A DNA stretch of 64,000 nt from Anaerolineales bacterium UBA6055 (GTDB lineage: Bacteria; Chloroflexota; Anaerolineae; Aggregatilineales; Phototrophicaceae): assembly GCA_002428985.1 (NCBI GenBank), contig DIYL01000053.1, positions 295,700-359,699 on the forward strand, given 5' to 3'. The notes under the pieces are model-generated. The model was not told the DNA's origin and did not search any database. It was given only the letters and a program-made list of their open reading frames with translations. Within the stretch, counting starts at the first letter, position 1. Each line of letters starts with the position of its first letter. The position numbers were made by a program, and so were the translations under genes. Of the stretch, positions 50,680 to 58,483 are shown piece after piece.

Positions 50680-52284
50680 TTAATCTAAAAACTCTGAGAT
50701 ATTTTTGATAAACCCCGAATTCTGAAGAGCATCATGTGGAGATACTTGGTGTCTCATAGCTCTCTTCACTATTTCGGGCAAGGTAGCAACCGTTGGAATA
50801 ACAAAGTTAAGTTGCTTGGTAAGAACCTCTTCAACCCGTTGCGATTTTTTGACTGTACCCCGTTTTTCGTCTATCCCTATTCTTGAATAACTCGAGTTAC
50901 GGGATGACATCTTTTCATCGATTTGTCGTATCACAAAATACTTATCGATTTGTTTATTAATATCTTCGATAATCTGTGCATCCTCATATTCTCGCTCCAG
51001 CTTCTCGTAGTCCCGATCTCGTATTGCTTTCAACATATCTTGAGCATCTACGAGAACATCTCGAGAAACAGACTTTAGCAAGTTTTCTGACAGAATTTCC
51101 TTACCTCCAATTCGCATTGCTCGAATTTGTGACAGCATAAAAAGTTTTACGGCTATATCGTAGATGCCTGCACTTTCGTAATATAGTCTATCAATAATAG
51201 GTTTAGTTAAAGAAGTATTTGTGATTGTATATTGGTATTGCCATAAAGCGTTGCAAAACACCTCCCATTCTGCATCATTTATTGGGTGCTCACGATACGG
51301 AGGTCCCTGACTAATACCACGGCGCCATACGGGCACTTTATCGAACAAATATGGTTTCGCACGCGGTGTGCCTATAAGCACAATAGGTATCATATGGTTA
51401 ATAAGCTCAACGAGGAATTCCACTAACTCGCCCGATTTTCCATAAGCATTTTGCAAACGCTGGATTTCATCGATAACGATAACCCCAACGCCATGTCTGA
51501 AACACAAACGAATTATATTATTTAGCATTTGCTGCACATTCTTAGAAATATACATTTCAGCATAATTTGAATTACCACCTAGCGCATTATCAAATGCTGC
51601 AAAAATGTTTTGACACAAACCCGTAACCGATCCATCATAGGCACAGTCAATTTTTAACCATACAATCTGAATCCGAGTGAAGTTACGTCCTTTGAAGTTG
51701 CTGTGAATAATAACTTGTGTGTACAGTGCCAATATAGCTTCTACAGTGTATGTTTTACCGGTCCCCGATACCCCCAAATATACAAATCCTTGAACTGCAG
51801 ATGTAGAAAAAAATTTACGAACCTTTTCCTTATTGTTTCCAAGGGCATTGTATAATTGCCGTCCTGGTCCACTCAAAGGATCTTTCCGATTACGATATCC
51901 ATGGCGTATTGCTGATGAAAAACGACTTTCGAGATCTATATCTTGGGACAGCGGATAATAAAAATCACGTATCGTGCCTACAAGTTGGATACGTTTCTCC
52001 ACAGAAAGTATTTCACCGTTGAGCCAAATTTCATGAGGTTCAGGCAAATATGCAGCCCGGGTTATGAACTGATGTTCAGATAAAATACCAGGTAGTGCCT
52101 CGTTGAAAGGATTTCCTGCATAAATAGGTAGAATACTCTTATCAACACCACCATATTGTGCAAGCTCTTCATCACCAATAAGTACATCAAAGGATTCCCA
52201 TTCGCTTATAATTTCGCTCCAATTATTCTCTTCAAAAAAACCATTTAACAAATCACTCTTGTTCATGCTCATTTTCCGAGTCAT
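50680..52284 (-). CDS. tnsC: TnsC-like AAA+ transposition regulator, element 2
   Basis: A protein of about 530 residues with Walker A FVYLGVSGTGKTYTVEAILA, Walker B VGVIVIDEIQRLQNAYGKSG and the sensor PIVLIGTPRAKPYLF. The layout equals the TnsC at 19883-21517 but sequence identity is low, so the two elements are only distantly related. It has a longer N-terminal extension (NEALPGILSEHQFITRAAYL). It links the two TniQ proteins to TnsAB. It overlaps the tnsB end by 32 bp. Confidence 0.9.
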   Translation of the reverse strand: MTRKMSMNKSDLLNGFFEENNWSEIISEWESFDVLIGDEELAQYGGVDKSILPIYAGNPFNEALPGILSEHQFITRAAYLPEPHEIWLNGEILSVEKRIQLVGTIRDFYYPLSQDIDLESRFSSAIRHGYRNRKDPLSGPGRQLYNALGNNKEKVRKFFSTSAVQGFVYLGVSGTGKTYTVEAILALYTQVIIHSNFKGRNFTRIQIVWLKIDCAYDGSVTGLCQNIFAAFDNALGGNSNYAEMYISKNVQQMLNNIIRLCFRHGVGVIVIDEIQRLQNAYGKSGELVEFLVELINHMIPIVLIGTPRAKPYLFDKVPVWRRGISQGPPYREHPINDAEWEVFCNALWQYQYTITNTSLTKPIIDRLYYESAGIYDIAVKLFMLSQIRAMRIGGKEILSENLLKSVSRDVLVDAQDMLKAIRDRDYEKLEREYEDAQIIEDINKQIDKYFVIRQIDEKMSSRNSSYSRIGIDEKRGTVKKSQRVEEVLTKQLNFVIPTVATLPEIVKRAMRHQVSPHDALQNSGFIKNISEFLD

Positions 52285-54595
52285 TTTTTCGTCGAATCGT
52301 ATTTGTTAATTCTTGGATTAGTTTCGTACGTTTTGGTGCGGGGATATAATCAGGAAGTTCAGTCGGTGTGATTATCATGGATGCCTTAGTATTCTCATTA
52401 ATTTTTATAGATTCATCAGGTGAGATTCTGCCACGGCCTTCCTGACGCTGTTGTTGCTCCAACTTAATTACGTCTTGGCGATTTTCAGTTCGATTGGATT
52501 TACGTTCAGTGTTAGTCAAACCTTCTATAGCGTCGTCACGTTCAGCAACAGCTCTGGCAACTATATTTTCAATTGCAGTGCGTGTTCTAGAGGTAAACTG
52601 GCGACGATCAGGTAAGGTGAGTCGACTTTGATCTCGAAGACCTGCCCGAATTTCATGAACCTCATCCCATGTACAACCCTTATAGCGGTAACTTTCTCGC
52701 CGATTGGAAAGAAAACAAGGTTCTAGTTCCATGCCATCGTCAAGTCGAATCCAAACAATATCTACCAAACGTTCATCCACAAAGACTTCAACCCGTCGTT
52801 CATTGTGATTGAGTTTTTTGTATCGATAAACACGTAAATTTTTCTTCTTTTGCTTTCGCCCTCTAATACTCCAACTTCGACTTTCTACCTTTTTATTATT
52901 GAAATATATACCTCGCACACGTATTCCGAACCGATTAATTAGCCCTCTTTCAGGGGTAAGAACATCCTTTTTAGCGGTATTCAAAGATGTAGTTCGCAAT
53001 AATCCACCTGTATTCTCAATACGCCACTTAATCACTGATGCTGGAGTTCTGCGAACACCAGCTCGCATCATATCAAGAGTCAAGACATCATCTGGCATCT
53101 CCCAACCACCGTTGTTATGCCATAATACGAAGTGAATGATAATTTGAGTTTCTTCATAAGGGGTTAATGCCGCATCTAATACGTAGTCTTTATCAAATCT
53201 GAGCTTTTTAAAGTCAGTCTTTAAACCTGGTATCTCGATTTCGCCAGACATCACAAAAATTAAAAAGATACGAAAACGAATCTCAATCTTTCCCTTTAGA
53301 TCCGGTCTATAGGCTAAGGTATAAGTTATTTCTACCTTTGTAACTTTGGCAAAGTTAGCCCCGTTGTAACTTTTGGCTGGTCCATTATCAGTCAGAATTT
53401 TTTTTGCCAAGATATTAGATAACCAGTCTTCATCATGGATCTCGATACCATAACGGGCACAATATTCAACCTTATCTTCGGCCATTGTTACAAGCGCATA
53501 GCCAATCGTGCGCCAACTTTCGTTCTCTGAAGTCGGATCCATAGCAAAGATATACCCACTCTCAGTATCAATAATACAATTGGCGGTACTTGACCCGACA
53601 ATCAATGAGCGATCGAGAGGATGGCAACGCTGGAATGGTAATCGCACAGCGTCTAATTGGCAGTGTCCCGGCTTACTAGCTATCATATAAGAGTCACCGT
53701 CAATCGGGCGAGCAGATGTCCAAAATCGGTTACCTCGCCTCGCCTGTTCTACTTCCTCTGGATCCATTTCTTTATCCCACCAATACTTTGCCTGATTATC
53801 GGTAGGAAACCCTTTATCTTCATCATCTTTGATGGAATCAGTGTTTTCAGTTCGAGAGTTAGGAACACCTTGGGCATTATAGCCAAGATTAAATTCTTCC
53901 TGCACCATGAGCTCATAAGCTGCTATAAACGTAACACCACGCTCCATGTAATACTTTTTTAGACCACGGATCATCTTCTTTTTGATACGTGGGGTAATAT
54001 TAATTCCATCTGAAGAACTTGTTTCACTAAGTCTCGATGTTGTTCTAGGTCTGCCGCGTTTTCTACCTGAGACAATTCGTTTATCTTCCCCTTTATTTCC
54101 AATGTTATGTGTATCAGGAATAAGAGCTCCATCTGTAAGCCCACGCTGGAACCACCGACGAATCCAAAAATAGTATTTATCAATGTTGTTATCATCACCT
54201 TTCTCAAACGCCTGTAAGATTAGTACTCGTCGTTTCTTCCTAAAAAAAACAGCCCTGCCATCATCAGCTTCGAGTATGGTTTTGAGTAAAGCTAAATTTT
54301 CCGTACGCCTTGATTTCTGAAAGTTAGTCAGATCATAGTCTGACCTAGAAGTTAAAGCTGCATATGGGTCTTGAATATAGTCCCAAGCTGCATTGTCAAT
54401 CTGTTGTTGTATAAATTTTTTGGGTTTAGTAAATTCTCGAGCTAATCTATCCCAGATATCAATTAACAAGCACATAGCTTGCTTTTCTTTAGTATCGTAA
54501 TAAACATGTAGAATTCTATATATAGTCTTGGGTTCTACATCCGAATTCATATCCACAATACAAGTATTTTCAATGAGAAAGGTCATACTTATCAC
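52253..54595 (-). CDS. tnsB: TnsB-like DDE transposase, element 2
   Basis: Up to 780 residues. The catalytic triad is D315 (HCQLDAVRLP), D403 (KILTDNGPAK) and E438 (LKGKIEIRFR). The mid-region YRPDLKGKIE corresponds to the RPDWKGLVE of element 1. N-terminal DNA-binding part: KRGRPRTTSRLS linker, then helix-turn-helix text. The start is either GTG at 54595, overlapping tnsA as GTGA, or ATG at 54586 after AAGGTGATAAGT. The charged C-terminal tail ends NTIRRKNDSENEHEQE and probably contacts TnsC. Confidence 0.92.
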   Translation of the reverse strand: MISMTFLIENTCIVDMNSDVEPKTIYRILHVYYDTKEKQAMCLLIDIWDRLAREFTKPKKFIQQQIDNAAWDYIQDPYAALTSRSDYDLTNFQKSRRTENLALLKTILEADDGRAVFFRKKRRVLILQAFEKGDDNNIDKYYFWIRRWFQRGLTDGALIPDTHNIGNKGEDKRIVSGRKRGRPRTTSRLSETSSSDGINITPRIKKKMIRGLKKYYMERGVTFIAAYELMVQEEFNLGYNAQGVPNSRTENTDSIKDDEDKGFPTDNQAKYWWDKEMDPEEVEQARRGNRFWTSARPIDGDSYMIASKPGHCQLDAVRLPFQRCHPLDRSLIVGSSTANCIIDTESGYIFAMDPTSENESWRTIGYALVTMAEDKVEYCARYGIEIHDEDWLSNILAKKILTDNGPAKSYNGANFAKVTKVEITYTLAYRPDLKGKIEIRFRIFLIFVMSGEIEIPGLKTDFKKLRFDKDYVLDAALTPYEETQIIIHFVLWHNNGGWEMPDDVLTLDMMRAGVRRTPASVIKWRIENTGGLLRTTSLNTAKKDVLTPERGLINRFGIRVRGIYFNNKKVESRSWSIRGRKQKKKNLRVYRYKKLNHNERRVEVFVDERLVDIVWIRLDDGMELEPCFLSNRRESYRYKGCTWDEVHEIRAGLRDQSRLTLPDRRQFTSRTRTAIENIVARAVAERDDAIEGLTNTERKSNRTENRQDVIKLEQQQRQEGRGRISPDESIKINENTKASMIITPTELPDYIPAPKRTKLIQELTNTIRRKNDSENEHEQE

Positions 54596-55428
54596 CTTAA
54601 TATAGATAACGGTTTCACGGTATGCACTATGATTCGATTAGTGGTACTAAAGTCTAAGAACCAATCTATTTGCCAATAACCAGTCGCAATCAAATAACGG
54701 GCAACTGTCAGTGATGTCCCATTCTCGTAACCAAGTCTCTTATCCACAGCCAAACAATATTTATTGAGTGGCTTATGGGTCGTAACAATATCATTCGAAA
54801 GTTCGGTTGCAATAAATTTAATATCTTCATAGTCAATTGGTTTCTCAGAAATCGCAATATCATCCCATAAATCTATTGCATTCGTCATAAATATAGAGTC
54901 TATCTCCACTTCTGTAACAATGCCCCAGTCAACCCCGCGACGTTCCCAATAAACCCGTTCAATTTCTAGTTTCTTGAGACTTCGTTGAGTCAAGTCACGA
55001 GTCTCTTTGACTGTGCGGGCAAGGTCAATCTCATCACCATCACGAAGAACTGTGATAATAAAGTCCGTTGTCAACACAATATTATCTTTCCCATTTTGTG
55101 GAGGATGCTTGAAACCAAGTTTCTCAGCTATAGCTACTGTTTCAGACAAGGGTAATAATGGGTATTGTTCGCGAATGTCAGTAATTGTTGTTGATTGCTG
55201 TATGTACTGGGAAATTTCTAGACACTTAAAGTAGGCAATTTCATTTGAACTAAAAAGTTGATAGAGACGTGGTATGATTGCCCCTGTTGGTATACTGGTT
55301 TTTCCTCTAGATGGGAAATCAAAGATTGTAAGCCATGGTTTATAATCTAAACCACGACCCTGACCGCGTCCCTCTTCAATCCATTTTGCAGTCTTTGCTG
55401 GTGTGATTTTATATTTACGCTTTGCCAT
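54592..55428 (-). CDS. tnsA: TnsA-like endonuclease, element 2
   Basis: About 278 residues starting MAKRKYKITPAKTAKWIEEG. Nuclease residues: E63 (FSSNEIAYFKCLE), D122 (IVLTTDFIIT) and K141 (LARTVKETRDL), matching the E63-D-K arrangement of Tn7 TnsA. The TTDFxxT and ARTVK motifs are the family hallmarks. A C-terminal winged helix follows (KYCLAVDKRLGYENGTSLTV). The start lies 14 bp inside the RHH gene end; an in-frame ATG 12 bp upstream is an alternative. TnsA plus TnsB predicts cut-and-paste transposition. Confidence 0.9.
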   Translation of the reverse strand: MAKRKYKITPAKTAKWIEEGRGQGRGLDYKPWLTIFDFPSRGKTSIPTGAIIPRLYQLFSSNEIAYFKCLEISQYIQQSTTITDIREQYPLLPLSETVAIAEKLGFKHPPQNGKDNIVLTTDFIITVLRDGDEIDLARTVKETRDLTQRSLKKLEIERVYWERRGVDWGIVTEVEIDSIFMTNAIDLWDDIAISEKPIDYEDIKFIATELSNDIVTTHKPLNKYCLAVDKRLGYENGTSLTVARYLIATGYWQIDWFLDFSTTNRIIVHTVKPLSILR

Positions 55429-55627
55429 CCATATCACCATGCTTTAATTGATTAATTGCTTGTAGTGTCAGGCTCCTCATAATCTCACTGGCAGAAACAC
55501 CAGCCTGATTTGCCATGTCTGTGATTATTATTTTTTGTTGAATTGTGAGTCGGACATTTACAGATGTGTTGTAATACTGTTTAGGAGTTGGTAGCTTCAA
55601 TTTGGTATTTTTCATATACTTCTCCAT
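55415..55627 (-). CDS. Ribbon-helix-helix protein, first gene of Tn7-like operon 2
   Basis: A 70-residue protein with ribbon strand YYNTSVNVRLTIQQKIIITD and helices NQAGVSASEIMRSLTLQAIN, the CopG/Arc-type fold. The matching motif in element 1 is SALVRNFCIQAIN, so the two RHH proteins are orthologous in place and related in sequence. It is the likely autorepressor of the transposition operon. It overlaps tnsA by 14 bp. Confidence 0.8.
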   Translation of the reverse strand: MEKYMKNTKLKLPTPKQYYNTSVNVRLTIQQKIIITDMANQAGVSASEIMRSLTLQAINQLKHGDMDGKA

Positions 55628-55761
55628 ATATGTCTACATTCTCGTTTACAATATCAAAATACTTCTTGTAAAGTTGGCAGGATTCTGCCAGATATTCAAA
55701 TTTGTTCACAACAAATGAATGAAATAGTAAACATTTGAGAAAAAGTAAAAGAATAAGAATC

Positions 55762-56886
55762 ATGAGAATTAGTGATTTACAAAACCAATTAAAAAAGGCG
55801 TGGGCATATATTGAGACGCTAGACGAGAAACAAATTCCTAGCCTGATTAATACCGTGAATAACCCCAAGAAAGAGATATCAAGAGAAGAAAAAATTTTCC
55901 TCCTCTGTCTATTATCAATAAATTATCCTCAGATGAAGCAGACAGGTGATAAATTGTGGAGTGGATTATTTCGGTTGTGTTATGAAATTTATTATGCGAA
56001 TGTTGTTAGCGCTTTAAAAATCGCTTATATGATAGAACATGACTATGAATATTGCAAAACCACTTTTATGTCGATTAGTATAGTAAATTGGGTTAATTTC
56101 TTAGAGAGATATCCGCTTAGTTGGTTAGAAAAAGAGTATGAAGATATTGAGATATTATTATCGCCGCAAGCTCGTACTATCCGTGATGGGCATCTATTTT
56201 GGCGTGATGCGTTACGAAAAGTGCTAATTGATAATTTTCAGCTTCATTTCAGAGACTATAAATCTAAATTCTGGGTTACTCATGAGCATATTTTAACTAC
56301 TCAGTTTTATGAGATTGAAGAAATCGTTTATCCTATACAGACAAAAATACCTATCATTACAAAAGTTAACATTTTCAGTCCTATATCAGATTATATGCAA
56401 TCTAATTCTGAATGGATACTACTAACGTGGACAGATGCAAGTAGTAAAACTTCCGACCTATTTATCGCATTATATAATCTAACAAGTGGTCGTATTTTAC
56501 ATTTATGGAAAAGTACAGACCAGCTTTACAGCCTAGATTATATCTGTGAGCAATTCGAGCTTGATCAAACGAAATTTGCTCACGATAAAATCAATATTTT
56601 CTATCCTACACAAATCATTTCAAACATATACACACTAGATGAAATATTTTTAAATTATGGTTTCATTTCACTGTCTGTGAAAATACTAGAATTACTAGAA
56701 CTTTGTGGACCAACATGCATGGATATTTTGAACGATGAATATATAAACAGTTTGATTTACGAAGGAAAATTTAAATTCGTGTCACGAAAACTTATTCCTA
56801 AAATATCCAGTGTATTAGTGTTTTTTGTGCTTATTGGAGGTGAGACAAAATTAGCCTATCTAAGTATCTCCAACGCTAGCAAATAA
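55762..56886 (+). CDS. Unknown 375-residue protein divergent from transposition operon 2
   Basis: Not recognised. Start chosen at ATG 55762 (MRISDLQNQLKKAWAYIETL); an in-frame ATG lies at 55735. The N-terminal half is helical and rich in lysine and glutamate; the C-terminal half contains EWILLTWTDASSKTSDLFIA and IFYPTQIISNIYTLDEIFLN, alternating strands and helices. It is strongly AT-rich compared with neighbours. It occupies the same divergent position next to the RHH gene as the 469-residue protein of element 1, but sequence similarity is not obvious. Confidence 0.65.
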   Translation: MRISDLQNQLKKAWAYIETLDEKQIPSLINTVNNPKKEISREEKIFLLCLLSINYPQMKQTGDKLWSGLFRLCYEIYYANVVSALKIAYMIEHDYEYCKTTFMSISIVNWVNFLERYPLSWLEKEYEDIEILLSPQARTIRDGHLFWRDALRKVLIDNFQLHFRDYKSKFWVTHEHILTTQFYEIEEIVYPIQTKIPIITKVNIFSPISDYMQSNSEWILLTWTDASSKTSDLFIALYNLTSGRILHLWKSTDQLYSLDYICEQFELDQTKFAHDKINIFYPTQIISNIYTLDEIFLNYGFISLSVKILELLELCGPTCMDILNDEYINSLIYEGKFKFVSRKLIPKISSVLVFFVLIGGETKLAYLSISNASK

Positions 56887-56890
56887 AAAT

Positions 56891-57202
56891 TCATAAATCC
56901 CGATTCTTATAAGACAATTTCGTTCGGGGAAGTGCTTTTCGTTTCTTCATCCAAGGATGGATCTGCTCATGATGGTGCTTACAAAGTGTAATAAGGTTGT
57001 CTAAATCGTGTGTGCCGCCGTTGATGCGCATTTTAATGTGGTGAACATGGAGATATGATAAGCGAGATTCGCCGCATAGTGTGTTGCATAAATCCAATTG
57101 ATGCGCTTGGCAGTTGAAGTTATCACGCACAAGGGCTTGTAGTCGTGCTTTCTTCCATACTTCTGTATTGAGTTTGAGGTAGTTTTTTGATGCCATATTC
57201 AT
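56891..57202 (-). CDS. HNH endonuclease
   Basis: A 103-residue protein made almost entirely of an HNH domain: CQAHQLDLCNTLCGESRLSY, then VHHIKMRINGGTHDLDNLIT and LCKHHHEQIH. The HH of VHHI, the N of LDNLI and the H of CKHHHEQIH form the metal site, with the cysteines binding a structural zinc. Such small HNH proteins are common in phages and mobile elements. It is 4 bp from the end of the convergent gene at 55762-56886 and downstream of the pentamer repeat and RAMP-like gene. Confidence 0.85.
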   Translation of the reverse strand: MNMASKNYLKLNTEVWKKARLQALVRDNFNCQAHQLDLCNTLCGESRLSYLHVHHIKMRINGGTHDLDNLITLCKHHHEQIHPWMKKRKALPRTKLSYKNRDL

Positions 57203-57223
57203 ATACTAATAATATTATACTAT

Positions 57224-57302
57224 CCGTGCCATACCTTGCCTTACCGCACCATATCGGATCGTGCCGTAGCGTGGCGGAACGTGTCGAGAACGTGCCACAC
57301 CA
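57224..57302. repeat. Degenerate pentanucleotide repeat array
   Basis: About fifteen consecutive 5-base units: CCGTG, CCATA, CCTTG, CCTTA, CCGCA, CCATA, TCGGA, TCGTG, CCGTA, GCGTG, GCGGA, ACGTG, TCGAG, then after one extra base ACGTG, CCACA. Nearly every unit has C at position 2 or G/A at position 5. The run is much more GC-rich than its flanks. It lies between the HNH and RAMP-like genes. Confidence 0.65.
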
Positions 57303-57325
57303 AATCGGGATAGTTGAAATACAAT

Positions 57326-57931
57326 CTAATCTTCTTTGGATTGTACTTCAAATTGGATTATATCAAATCTACCATAGCGTGGTCGATAGTCACCTATGCC
57401 AACAGCGCAACCAGCCTCACTCAAAATTTCCTGAACAATAACTGGGCGTACTTGGTCATCTATCACTTCAATTGTGAAATTCAGTTGCCAACCCTCGGCA
57501 ATTTCCAGACGTGAGCGCGCAACTGCCGCACTTCTAACTTTCACACGCTGGATGTTGACCTTCAAATACTCTGTTGGATTACCTTCCAAACTAGCATCAG
57601 GAACTGTAACAGGTTTACCATCCCGTAGATGAATGATCTCATCAGGTTTAACATAGCAATAGGCACGAATGACCGATTTCCATGTTTTGTTGCCACTTCC
57701 CTTAATTTTGAATGCTTTCGCAGCTTCAACAAGCGCACCTTCGAGATGCGTGGCAGGTTGAAACAGATATCCCTCAGATGAAGCATACATCCCCTTGAGC
57801 CATTCCGCTGAATAATCTATAACACCTGTTTTCTTTTTTGCACCCTGCATTAGATTATTGAGTGCATCAGGAGTAAAACGATTTTGCAGAAGCGGGGCAG
57901 TCCCTTTTATTCTAACTTGTATTTCATACAA
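57326..57931 (-). CDS. RAMP-like conserved mobile-element protein
   Basis: A 201-residue protein. It begins MYEIQVRIKGTAPLLQNRFT, has GYLFQPATHLEGALVEAAKA, then FKIKGSGNKTWK, and ends with GCAVGIGDYRPRYGRFDIIQ. A first beta strand followed by G-x-x-PLL and a C-terminal glycine-rich GIGDYRPRYGRF loop recall RAMP (Cas7-like, ferredoxin-fold) proteins. I know similar proteins as unnamed phage and plasmid genes, but no activity is established. No cas gene is nearby. It lies downstream of a structured-RNA-like region read in the same direction and upstream of the HNH gene, so the three may form one unit. Confidence 0.6.
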   Translation of the reverse strand: MYEIQVRIKGTAPLLQNRFTPDALNNLMQGAKKKTGVIDYSAEWLKGMYASSEGYLFQPATHLEGALVEAAKAFKIKGSGNKTWKSVIRAYCYVKPDEIIHLRDGKPVTVPDASLEGNPTEYLKVNIQRVKVRSAAVARSRLEIAEGWQLNFTIEVIDDQVRPVIVQEILSEAGCAVGIGDYRPRYGRFDIIQFEVQSKED

Positions 57932-57997
57932 AAGATCCTCCGTTCTATGAGTATTTATGTGAACATGTGGGCGCTTTACATGTCATCCATGGCTGAA

Positions 57998-58145
57998 AAT
58001 GCAAAACACCCCGAACATGTCCGGGGCGGGGAAGTCACAAGGCGATGTACATCGTGTATACTGATGCACAGCTTGGCTACCGCTAGACCCGGTAGTTAAG
58101 TTAAGCTCGTCAGTGTGGTAACGACACACTGGCGGGCTGACTACA
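57998..58145 (-). ncRNA. Candidate structured RNA with terminator
   Basis: Reading leftward from about 58145, three stems are visible. CAGTGTG pairs with CACACTG (58111-58131). An AGCTT/AAGCT helix encloses a CTACCG/CGGTAG hairpin (58070-58107). CCCCGGACATGTTCGGGG (58009-58026) is followed by TGTTTTGC. The last has the form of a Rho-independent terminator, so the RNA would be about 140 nt and end 70 bp before the RAMP-like gene. It could be a free small RNA or an attenuator leader. No known family is recognised. The stretch 58150-58483 to its right shows no gene. Confidence 0.5.
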
Positions 58146-58483
58146 CCATCATCATATCACGATTCTCAAAACGATGACAAGCAACAGTATCATAACCTGT
58201 CACAACAAGTTATAATGGGTTACAATTCGTAAAGAAGCTTGTGAACGTAGAAGTGAAACTATAAAGAGGTCGGTGAGGCAGAATTTAATGTTAAGCATAG
58301 CAATTATAGCTTTCATCCTGAGTGCGAACTGTTAAGCATTTTGACGCGCGAAAAGTAAAATACCTAAAGTCAATCTAATTCTATAGTGACTCATGTTAGA
58401 CAATGGGTCAAATAATCAATAAAACTCCTACAAACTCCATTATCATGTGTTTGAAATGTATTTTCAGCCACAATGAGTAAGGT

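Noticed and set aside
18537..55627. CRISPR-associated transposon (CAST)
   Set aside because: Tn7-like genes with TniQ raise the idea, but no cas gene, CRISPR array or repeat-spacer pattern is visible anywhere in the window.
57187..57441. 84-residue plus-strand reading frame
   Set aside because: It spans the pentamer repeat and then runs antisense to the RAMP-like gene.
57998..58145. 5S rRNA or IscB-type omega RNA
   Set aside because: A few bases resemble 5S rRNA, but the stems do not fold as 5S. The nearby HNH protein is too small to be IscB and no TnpB is present.
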